A DNA stretch of 34,546 nt from Mastigocoleus testarum BC008 (GTDB taxonomy: Bacteria > Cyanobacteriota > Cyanobacteriia > Cyanobacteriales > Nostocaceae): positions 437 to 34,982 of the forward strand of contig NZ_LMTZ01000018.1 of NCBI RefSeq assembly GCF_001456025.1, read 5' to 3'. The translations under genes and the position numbers were made by a program. Of the stretch, positions 27,371 to 34,546 are shown in pieces. Position 1 is the stretch's first letter. Every line of letters starts with the position of its first letter. Below the pieces are notes generated by a model. That model was not told the DNA's origin. It saw only the letters and a list, made by a program, of their open reading frames with translations, and made no database searches.

Positions 27371-27422
27371 AACTGATTTTATCCTATTTTTTGATGTTTA
27401 GGAATACCTGATTTTTTCCTAT
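27371..27422 (+). promoter_or_regulatory. Direct-repeat motif, locus E
   Basis: Plus-strand copies are AACTGATTTTATCCTAT (27371-27387) and ACCTGATTTTTTCCTAT (27406-27422), 35 bp apart. They lie between the AAA-WD40 remnant (72 nt) and the secreted CARDB-like gene (159 nt to ATG). Confidence 0.65.
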
Positions 27423-27581
27423 GGTTTTTTTATTTCTCAAATCACACAATAATAAGCATAGTTTGAATTTATTTAGTGAAATACAACATATGATTTACTT
27501 TTTTATATTATCTAGCGGATACAAAATATTTCTCTTCAAACGTAATCAAAGAAAGAACACCAAATAATCTTAAGGATAAAC

Positions 27582-28376
27582 ATGAATTTCCAAAAAATAA
27601 TTGCAGCACCTATTGCTCTCGGATTAATTATAGGTAATTTTCCTTTACTCGCTGCTGATACTAAAAATGTGAATATTTCCGCTTCTAACACATTTTCTCA
27701 AGTGGTAGAAGCACCTGAGAGTAAAGAAAATCCAGCTTCTAAACAACCCCAAGACGAAGAAAGCTCTACAGAAAATCAAACTTCTGAACAAACCCAAACC
27801 GAAGAAAGCTCTACAAAAAATCAAACTTCTGAACAAACCCAAACCGAAGAAACTTCTGATAATGAGACTACTGTAGAAGAACCTGCTGAAGAAATTGAAA
27901 AATCACAACCATCTGAGAAGTGTCTCAATGGTGGTGAACATATCAATATTGGAGGTATTATCTCAATCTCTAATTGTCATAAATTAAAAAATTCTGATTC
28001 CTTCACTCAACCTAATAGAAAACCTATCAGGAGACGTAGAAAAAAACCAGATTTAGTAATTAGAAAAGTTCGTTTCTCTAAAGCAAGAGCAAAAGTTATA
28101 CGAGTGCTTGTATCCAATATTGGTAATGCTCCTGCAAAATCTAATATTCTAAAACTAACTATTAGAAGTATTAAAGGTAAAAATGTCAGACGTACAATTA
28201 AGGTAATTGCTCCTCGTTTAAAGAAAAAACAATCTAAATGGATTGTCATTCGAGCTAAAAAACTACTTCCGAAAAAGGTAAAAATTCAAAATACAAAGTT
28301 CCGATTATTTATTGATGCAGGTAAAGTTATTCGAGAGAAAAACGAAAAGAATAATATTTATTGGCATAAACATTAG
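27582..28376 (+). CDS. Secreted CARDB-like protein
   Basis: This is a 264-residue protein with a signal peptide (IIAAPIALGLIIGNFPLLAAD). A low-complexity acidic linker follows, with a 15-residue unit, EESSTENQTSEQTQT, repeated nearly exactly. The C-terminal domain (about 155-262; KPDLVIRKVRFSKARAKVIR, VSNIGNAPAKSNILKL, ending RLFIDAGKVIREKNEKNNI) has the pattern of CARDB domains. Those are beta-sandwich modules of bacterial surface and adhesion proteins. The domain is extremely lysine/arginine-rich, opposite in charge to the linker. A ribosome-binding site, AAGGAT, precedes the ATG. A surface or extracellular binding role is likely; the partner is unknown. Confidence 0.75.
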   Translation: MNFQKIIAAPIALGLIIGNFPLLAADTKNVNISASNTFSQVVEAPESKENPASKQPQDEESSTENQTSEQTQTEESSTKNQTSEQTQTEETSDNETTVEEPAEEIEKSQPSEKCLNGGEHINIGGIISISNCHKLKNSDSFTQPNRKPIRRRRKKPDLVIRKVRFSKARAKVIRVLVSNIGNAPAKSNILKLTIRSIKGKNVRRTIKVIAPRLKKKQSKWIVIRAKKLLPKKVKIQNTKFRLFIDAGKVIREKNEKNNIYWHKH

Positions 28377-28395
28377 TTGGATTACCACATTAACT

Positions 28396-28560
28396 CGGAC
28401 ATATAAGTAGGTCGGCGTTAAAAAACCAAATTATGTCATTGCGAGGGAACGTAATGAAACGTTCGCGGAGCGCGTCCTCAGCAACCGCAGGGGTTTTAGA
28501 ATCGTTTAACTTTTGTTACGTAGTTACTTTTATTTGTGCCTACTTACTTATATGTAGTCG
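28396..28560. repeat. Approximately 160-bp MITE-like repeat
   Basis: Imperfect terminal inverted repeats containing ACATATAAGTAG (28399-28410, and its complement near 28544-28555) enclose a sequence with TCATTGCGAGGGAACG and CAGCAACCGCAGG, a type of dispersed repeat common in cyanobacterial intergenic DNA. The rest of 28377-28950 has no gene. Confidence 0.5.
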
Positions 28561-28950
28561 TAATTGGCATTTCTTGTGGAAGTACCTAGTTTTTTTTAAT
28601 CACTAGAATATTTTAGACAGCCACTATTGATATTAATAATATTAGTTTTCATAACTGCACCCATTTGCGTATAGAATGTCAAAAAACTATGAGGCACAGA
28701 AATATTCATGAGTATCTTTGGAAGTCCCTTGCGCTCTAAAACACAGACATCTTGCCTTTCACAACGCTACGCTAACTGCCTTCTGCCTACGTCCTCTCTA
28801 GGGCGCTACACGCACACATAATGCGTACAAACTTTCACTTTCCAGTAAAATAATATACTAAGATCAATCAGACTAGGTAGATATAAATCTGTAATTAGCA
28901 TTACAGTTTTTCAATATCTTATTGTTAACTAAACCTTGCCTTCTGAGAAA

Positions 28951-30963
28951 ATGACTAATATCAAAAATTATAAATTCAAAATTTGTCACTGTATCGCTGG
29001 AACTGTACTATTCTCTTTAGCTCAATTTGTATTACTTGTTGCTGCACAAATCAACAGTTCAAATGGGATGGAAAAAACCCAATTAGAAAACTCTACTCCC
29101 AGATGTCAATTTACGCAACATTTTGACTCTATTGAATCTATAGATATTAGCCCAGATGGGAAAAGATTTATTAGTGCTAGTCGCGATAATACTATCAAGT
29201 TGTGGGATATTTCCACAGGTAAATTACTCCGTACATTTAAAGGTACGGGATATAGAGGTTCATTAAGTTTTAATGGTCAAACTCTAATTAGTGCTGGTTA
29301 TGATAACACTATTAAATTATGGGATGTCTCAAAAGGAAAATTACTTCGTACATTAGCAGGACATTCCCAGTCAATTACTTCTCTGGCGGTCAGTCAGGAT
29401 AGTAAAACACTTGTTAGCAGTAGTTCGGATAAAAATATTAAAGTATGGGATATTTATTCGGGGAAGTTACTACGCATACTTAGGGGACATTCTGAATCGG
29501 TTAATTCCGTTGCTATTAGTCAAGATGGCGAACATCTAATTAGTGGTAGTAGCGATAAAACTATCAAACTATGGCATATTCCTACAGGCAAATTACTCAA
29601 TACATTGACACAACGTTCTAATATAGTTTCTGCCCTAGCCCTTAGTCCGGATGGTAAAACCATTTTTAGTGGTAGTGGTAGCACCATCAAAGTGTGGAAT
29701 ATAGCTACCGGAAAGTTACTTCGCACACTTAAGGGACATTCCCAGATGATAAAATCATTATCTGTCAGTTCGGATGGAGTAACCTTAGTTAGCGGTGCTT
29801 GGGACAGTACAGTTAAATTATGGAATATTAAAACAGGACAGTTAATACGCACATTTAGTAAACCTATTAAAAAATCAGTTTTATCAGATTCATTACCCAA
29901 AAACTCTCCGAGTGGTCTACTCATAAGTTATGGGGGTTCAGCTACTACAGCAGCTATTAGTCCAGATGGTAATACCATTATTAGTGGTAATAGCAATAAT
30001 ATTCAATTATGGAATGTAAAAACAGGGAAAATAATTCATACAATTAAAGGACATTATGATTGGTTCTCTTCTGTTGCTATCAGCCCAAACAATAAATTTT
30101 TGGTTAGTTTAAATTCTAACGATACTGTTAATATATGGGATAAATACACTGGAAATAAAATTCGCACATTCAAGGATAAGTGGATTCGTTCTATTGTTAT
30201 TAGTCCAGATGGGAAGAAAATAGTTACTGGTGGTTGGGATGAAAAACCAATTAAGTTATGGGACATGCAAAGTGCACAGTTAATTCGTGCATTTAAAGAT
30301 GGTGGTGTTAACTCTGTCGCTATTAGTCCAGATAGTACTGTTCTCATTAGTGCTAGCAATGAGACAATTAAATTACGAGACATTAATACTGGCAAATTGC
30401 TTCATAAATTAGAACATTCATTTCCTGTTTCAGCAATTGCAGTTAGCAAAAATGGCAATCGTTTGTTAAGTCTTAGTAGTGGAGATGAAATTATCTTGTG
30501 GGATATGCAGACTGGAAAGTTGATCCGTACCTTGAAAAAGGAAACGGTATACGAGTATGCAAATAATTCTAAAGATGTAACTCCGGTTACTTCCATTGCT
30601 ATTAGTCCAGATGGCAGTACTGTTGTTAGTGGTTATTTAGATGGTACGATAATACTTCAGGATGCTAGCACTGGAGAGAATATTCGCACACTTAAAAATC
30701 AAACTCCTGGAGTTTATAGTATTACTATTAGCCCAGATGGAAAGACACTTGTAAGTGGTAGCTATTATGACAATAATATTAAATTCTGGAATATTAGCAC
30801 TGGAAAATTAATTCGTACTTTGGAAGGTCATCTCTACAATATTTCCTCCCTAGCGATCAGTTCTAATGGCAAAACATTAGTCAGTGGTAGCTATGATAAC
30901 ACAATGAAAATGTGGGATATGACTAGGGGAAAGTTGCTTCATACCTTTTGTAAATCGAAGTAA
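28951..30963 (+). CDS. Secreted or membrane-anchored 14-repeat WD40 protein
   Basis: This 670-residue protein begins with a hydrophobic signal segment ([19 protein letters not shown]). I count fourteen WD40 repeats to the end, typified by [31 protein letters not shown]. That is enough for two seven-bladed propellers. The start is ATG 28951; a TTG five codons earlier is in frame. Unlike the AAA-WD40 giants, it has no ATPase or C-terminal LDDLMK tail, and its repeats use TGKLLRT/ISPDG consensus forms, so it belongs to a different WD40 lineage. It is probably a periplasmic or surface scaffold. Several blades (for example the seventh) carry long insertions. Confidence 0.88.
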   Translation: [670 protein letters not shown]

Positions 30964-31124
30964 GAGACTTCAAATTAAGGTAGTCCTAAACACGTAATGA
31001 TACAATGTCTGAAACACACTCGGGCAAACAAATAGCATCCCTAATTCCACGTTTGTGCTCTTACGTGCACACATAACACCCAACACAAAAAATCTTAATC
31101 AAACCAAATTTCCATTTTTTATCA

Positions 31125-32174
31125 TTACTCAAAATCTGCGTATTGAGGAGGACTAACCCCAAGTCTTTTAGTGATTCTGGGGTACTTACCCGATTTAGCC
31201 TTATCTGCAATATTCGTTACATCAATTTGGTGCCACCAATCATCACCAAAATCGAACCAGTAACCAAAAGCTTCATCCATAGATAAGCCTAAGGAAGCAA
31301 TTGAGGTACTAGACACGTCCCCTGCAGGCGCTTCTCTAAAACCACAACTTGAGAATGCTTGTTTTAAGCAGTACCGTCTAGCATTTGGATCTTGCGGCCC
31401 ACGACCTCCCACTTGAAATTCATACATGTGTTCATCGGTACGATCAAATGCTTTGAAAATAATTTTATGCAAATCCTCCAAAGTATTACTGCCTTTTATC
31501 TCAATGGTTCGAGACACCACTGGATTTTCAGCAATAAATTCTTCTGTTACTGGACCGTCAATTAAAAACACATCTAGTACATACAGCGCATTGGGAGAAG
31601 AGTTAACTGCTTTATTGAGTTGTTCGGGTGATGTTTCCGATTCGTCAATGTCCTTCGATTCGCCATTGCCCGGAATGTAAGGAATAAAACCCTGTGCATA
31701 TGCCACTTCCTGAATTTCTCGGGGAGCAGACCTTGCATCTATAATAAATCCATCAATAGAAATCATCCAAGCCATGGGGTTCTTGTCTAACTTACTGGGC
31801 AAACACCAGTTAGGATCCATTTGACGGATGTTCAGGATATCTCGTACCTGTTTTGATTTCGACTGCCCAGTACTAGAACTCACGCCAAACCATTTGTAGA
31901 TTTCCTTGGCGCTAATATGGGGGTCTTGTGAAGAGTCAAAAAGAAAATTGACCATGCCAATTGCATGGGTAATTCCACAAGCCCAAGTTTTCTCCCTACC
32001 TTTTACCAGTGGAGATGGTCTTTTCCGACACAGGGCTGCTGCTGCAAAGCGAATTATCTGGGCATATTCATCATTCAAGTGTTGTTTGGCAAAATCATCC
32101 GTTATCGCCACAATGCCATTGAACTTTTCTTGCATTGCCTTAGGAACATTTTCTGATTTCTTAGTTTTAGCCAT
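31125..32174 (-). CDS. Plasmid pRiA4b ORF-3 family protein with DUF6398 domain
   Basis: This is a 349-residue protein. The N-terminal part (about 10-125; DFAKQHLNDEYAQIIRFAAA, LCRKRPSPLVKGREKTWACG, ISAKEIYKWFGVSSSTGQSK) corresponds to DUF6398, which ends in a helix-turn-helix-like segment. The C-terminal part (about 195-345; RTIEIKGSNTLEDLHKIIFK, EHMYEFQVGG, FDFGDDWWHQIDV) is the pRiA4b ORF-3 domain, known from plasmids and mobile DNA. Its biochemical role is not established. The family recognition is from remembered sequence patterns. It is transcribed toward the WD40 gene and divergently from the next gene. Confidence 0.85.
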   Translation of the reverse strand: MAKTKKSENVPKAMQEKFNGIVAITDDFAKQHLNDEYAQIIRFAAAALCRKRPSPLVKGREKTWACGITHAIGMVNFLFDSSQDPHISAKEIYKWFGVSSSTGQSKSKQVRDILNIRQMDPNWCLPSKLDKNPMAWMISIDGFIIDARSAPREIQEVAYAQGFIPYIPGNGESKDIDESETSPEQLNKAVNSSPNALYVLDVFLIDGPVTEEFIAENPVVSRTIEIKGSNTLEDLHKIIFKAFDRTDEHMYEFQVGGRGPQDPNARRYCLKQAFSSCGFREAPAGDVSSTSIASLGLSMDEAFGYWFDFGDDWWHQIDVTNIADKAKSGKYPRITKRLGVSPPQYADFE

Positions 32175-32373
32175 ACTTAAATACTTTGCCGATTCTCACC
32201 CATATCTGATCAGCTACAGTTTTTTTCAAAGTAAGAATAAATTAAAAGTTTACCACCAAAAGCCCATACCCAATCATATATTAATAAGTATTAATGCTTT
32301 GGATATATAGAAATAGTCTCAGGGGATAATAATGTTCTTGTTTAATCAATAGAAAATTGAGCAAGTAAAAATT

Positions 32374-33210
32374 ATGACTTCACAACCTGAATCAGAAATT
32401 CTGCTTCTACGAGAAAAAGGTTTAACTCCCAAAGAAATAGCTCGTAAGTTAAGTCTAAAACCATTCCAAGTAAATGCAATACTAAAATCTAGTGCCACAC
32501 AAACAGCTACAACCAAAGCAGAAAGTGGAGAATTAGCCGCAATTACCCATTATAAAAATGATATGGGAGAAGCTAAACAATCCAACAAGCTAGATTCTAA
32601 TTTTAGTAAATTCCAATTCGTCACAAGCCCTGAAGAATTTAAAAAGTTAAGTCCCAAAAAAAGAGAAATACAGAAAAAAGAAGTTATTGCTTCTTTAGGA
32701 TCTGACTGGGAAATGACTAGTTATAAAACTCTTTTACAGGAAGCAATAGATTTGACAATCTTATATGAAAGAGCTCAATATTCAAAAGATCTATATTTAC
32801 AACTACTAGAAGAAGAAACTACATACCCAGATTTCAAACCAACCATAATAGTTGACCTTGGAACTGTCTATCATTCTCTGAGAAAAACATTTGGCACTCA
32901 AATAATGTTGCCAATCATCGAGAATATCCTTATCTCACCTAAACAATTATTAGCTTATTCTGTTTGTGGCGATTTTCAAGTTTTAATTTCTTTGTCTCCA
33001 AACACGATCGATAAACTTATTGAATTCACTCAAGACTACCAAGGTAATGAAATTATTAATCTCAAGGTCGAGTTTCAAGAAACTAAACCTTTAACTGTCA
33101 ATTTCTACTATTTTATCCCGCAAAAGATGATTCCACTTCGACTTATTTCTATGGAAAAAGGAGACCCTCGTTATTTTTATCAACGAGACTTTGGCAACAA
33201 TACTTTCTAA
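32374..33210 (+). CDS. Unknown protein with N-terminal helix-turn-helix
   Basis: This 278-residue protein begins with a helix-turn-helix-like segment (ILLLREKGLTPKEIARKLSLKP, residues 9-30), like a small resolvase or sigma-type DNA-binding unit. A lysine-rich linker (about 40-90) and a domain with mixed helices and strands follow. There is no signal peptide. The start ATG at 32374 has only a weak ribosome-binding site. I do not recognise the C-terminal domain. The divergent pRiA4b-type gene and downstream Rep-like gene suggest a plasmid-related role, perhaps regulatory. Confidence 0.7.
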   Translation: MTSQPESEILLLREKGLTPKEIARKLSLKPFQVNAILKSSATQTATTKAESGELAAITHYKNDMGEAKQSNKLDSNFSKFQFVTSPEEFKKLSPKKREIQKKEVIASLGSDWEMTSYKTLLQEAIDLTILYERAQYSKDLYLQLLEEETTYPDFKPTIIVDLGTVYHSLRKTFGTQIMLPIIENILISPKQLLAYSVCGDFQVLISLSPNTIDKLIEFTQDYQGNEIINLKVEFQETKPLTVNFYYFIPQKMIPLRLISMEKGDPRYFYQRDFGNNTF

Positions 33211-33241
33211 ATCACACTCTTTTTAGCTTGATATTAAATAC

Positions 33242-33570
33242 TTGCGTCTACACCTTTTATAAATACTTATTTAGAAAAATATTGGTTTTAAAACAAATTA
33301 GTTCCCCAATATCTATCTAAATAGTTCGGGAGTAGCCTGGGAAATTTAAGCAGAGCAATTAAATATGACTGTTCTATCCTTTAATATACCTTTTTCAAAA
33401 TAAGACTATTGGGAATTAATACAGCTTCCGTCGCTTCTATAGACATTTATTGAAGGGTAAACCACACAACTTAAATCATAAGTTTTCATCAAATGGAGTA
33501 GACGCAACATAATTGGGTTATTTTAAATAATACTATTTACCAGGGGTAGACGCACTTTTTATAGACGCAA
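33242..33570. repeat. Dispersed TAGACGCA repeats, possible iterons
   Basis: Four copies of a TAGACGCA(A) unit occur in 330 bp: inverted at 33242-33251 (TTGCGTCTAC), then direct at 33498-33507, 33546-33554 and 33562-33570. They lie between two convergent genes, next to the Rep-like gene. Iterons are one reading; a regulator site or chance is another. Confidence 0.45.
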
Positions 33571-33670
33571 CAAAACAGACGTATTCAGATCCATTAAAAC
33601 AGCGTCTTACGTCGTTATCAAATGATGTTTGGTTTATTCTCTCTTTAGAGAGATGTTTGCAGAAAATTAT

Positions 33671-34531
33671 TTAAGCAGCTACTGCCATGCATTCATAGAT
33701 GTAATTAGTTTGCTCAGCAGTAAATTGTCCAACCATATGGTCAAACAATTCTCTGTCTGTGAGATCTAAATCTCTCGCTGCTATTCCTACTGTTTCTGGG
33801 TCAGTCCAGTATTCGGCGATCGTTTCAATCCAAGGAGTGAGTTTATTGTCGAGTACAGATTGTGGGATAATTTTGGTTTCTTGCTCTTGTACCAACCTTT
33901 GTTCTTCCAAGACTTTGGCTGCTTCCATCTCTTCAGAAAGTTTCTTGTTCCTCAATTCCAAATCTCTAGCTTCCCACTGCTGGAAGATTTCTTCTCTGCC
34001 GTCGTCAAGGGGAATTGCAAAACCATTACAATCCATCACGGGCTTACCATCAATCTTCACACAGTCAGCTACTGGCGCACCGTAGATGTACACGCGCTTA
34101 TTCTTTCTACCATCACCTTTTCTTTTTAGGCGAGGCATTTTTAAACCAAGTCGTTGTAAAATTCCTTGTACCAATTGGATCGGCGCTTCACATCTCTTAA
34201 AGTCTAACCCTATAGTTGCCAATGTCCATTGGTTCTGTTTGGCAAAGTTGAATATTTCTAAAATCGTGGGATGATTCTCATGGAATATTTGACCTGGTTC
34301 CCAAAGCTTCTTAATTCCTAGGGCATCCAAAGCTACAATCATGGAGACAATTGCTTTCTTATTAAAATCTGGTAAAAAATAATTACCATCTCCGTGTTTA
34401 ATAGCTGTTTCCAATATTCTCAAATCTCTTTCTTGCAAGAATTGGCGACCTTCATCAAAATAGAAATGCAGCATTAGACCTGTCCGGAATATTAACTTGG
34501 TGCCAAAAAAATGGTAGAACGGAGTTTTCAC
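33671..34531 (-). CDS. C-terminal part of CyRepA1-like plasmid replication protein (possibly incomplete)
   Basis: This 286-residue frame resembles the C-terminal section of CyRepA1 family plasmid replication proteins from memory: LHFYFDEGRQFLQERD, NYFLPDFNKKAIVSMIVALD, IQLVQGILQRLGLKMPRL and KRVYIYGAPV. Full members are much longer (over 900 residues) with N-terminal primase/helicase parts, which would lie beyond the window. The frame opens at a GTG (34531) just after an in-frame TAG (34535-34537), so either the gene is broken by a frameshift or this is a shortened derivative. The C-terminus is Glu-rich helical (LSEEMEAAKVLEEQRLVQEQ) and ends EQTNYIYECMAVAA. It is not possible to tell whether it is active. 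Confidence 0.6.
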   Translation of the reverse strand: MKTPFYHFFGTKLIFRTGLMLHFYFDEGRQFLQERDLRILETAIKHGDGNYFLPDFNKKAIVSMIVALDALGIKKLWEPGQIFHENHPTILEIFNFAKQNQWTLATIGLDFKRCEAPIQLVQGILQRLGLKMPRLKRKGDGRKNKRVYIYGAPVADCVKIDGKPVMDCNGFAIPLDDGREEIFQQWEARDLELRNKKLSEEMEAAKVLEEQRLVQEQETKIIPQSVLDNKLTPWIETIAEYWTDPETVGIAARDLDLTDRELFDHMVGQFTAEQTNYIYECMAVAA

Positions 34532-34540
34532 CGTCTACCA
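34512..34540. repeat. Inverted repeat at the 5' end of the Rep-like frame
   Basis: TGGTAGAACGG and CCGTCTACCA form an imperfect stem (one unpaired base) with an 8-nt loop. It overlaps the possible GTG start at 34531 and the preceding stop, and may mark a rearrangement point or a control hairpin. Confidence 0.5.
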
Positions 34541-34546
34541 AAATGA

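Noticed and set aside
29520..30596. Minus-strand frames opposite the WD40 gene
   Set aside because: They follow from the regular codon pattern of the WD40 repeats and are shadows.

Overview
The window looks like an accessory region of a filamentous, probably nostocalean, cyanobacterium. The evidence is HIP1 octamers (GCGATCGC at 4067, 4702 and 5725), a heptameric CCCTGCA/CCCTGCT tandem repeat of the cyanobacterial STRR type, giant AAA-WD40 proteins with the C-terminal tail typical of cyanobacteria, many short inverted-repeat elements, and transposase remnants. The last gene resembles the C-terminal part of a CyRepA1-type plasmid replication protein, and its neighbourhood holds a pRiA4b ORF-3 family gene, so the DNA could be a plasmid or plasmid-derived.

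Region 1 (about 0.9-6.6 kb) is a RiPP locus of the graspetide type. It has a 58-residue double-glycine precursor peptide (1064-1240), two tandem MITE-like repeats, an MvdD/MdnC-like ATP-grasp ligase, a PpiC-related maturation protein, a short HlyD-like membrane fusion protein and a C39-peptidase ABC transporter. The ligase should form side-chain ester or amide crosslinks in the core. The transporter should cut after Gly-Gly and export the product.

Region 2 (6.6-13.7 kb) starts with remnants of IS1-like and ISKra4-like transposases. A minus-strand AAA-WD40 giant, two small secreted proteins, a broken AAA fragment and an APH-fold kinase-like protein follow.

Region 3 (13.8-19.2 kb) carries an ankyrin/Kelch-like protein, a secreted protein that joins tandem WWY repeats to a class A beta-lactamase-like domain, and a GC-richer, cysteine-rich 127-residue orphan protein.

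Region 4 (19.4-31 kb) has an AAA ATPase with a vMAP-type N-terminus, a second AAA-WD40 giant, and a scrambled zone where fragments of both AAA families flank a MITE-like element. A secreted CARDB-like protein and a secreted 14-repeat WD40 protein follow.

Region 5 (31-34.5 kb) has the pRiA4b ORF-3/DUF6398 protein, an unknown protein with a helix-turn-helix-like N-terminus, TAGACGCA repeats, and the Rep-like protein.

A 17-bp motif close to ACCTGATTTTTTCCTAT recurs as direct repeats in five intergenic regions: upstream of the RiPP precursor, between the first AAA-WD40 gene and a secreted protein, upstream of the cysteine-rich protein, upstream of the second AAA-WD40 gene, and between an AAA-WD40 remnant and the CARDB gene. 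It lies 70-72 nt from the start codon in all three AAA-WD40 copies, in the same orientation. This suggests a shared regulator linking AAA-WD40 proteins with exported or peptide products. That link is an inference.
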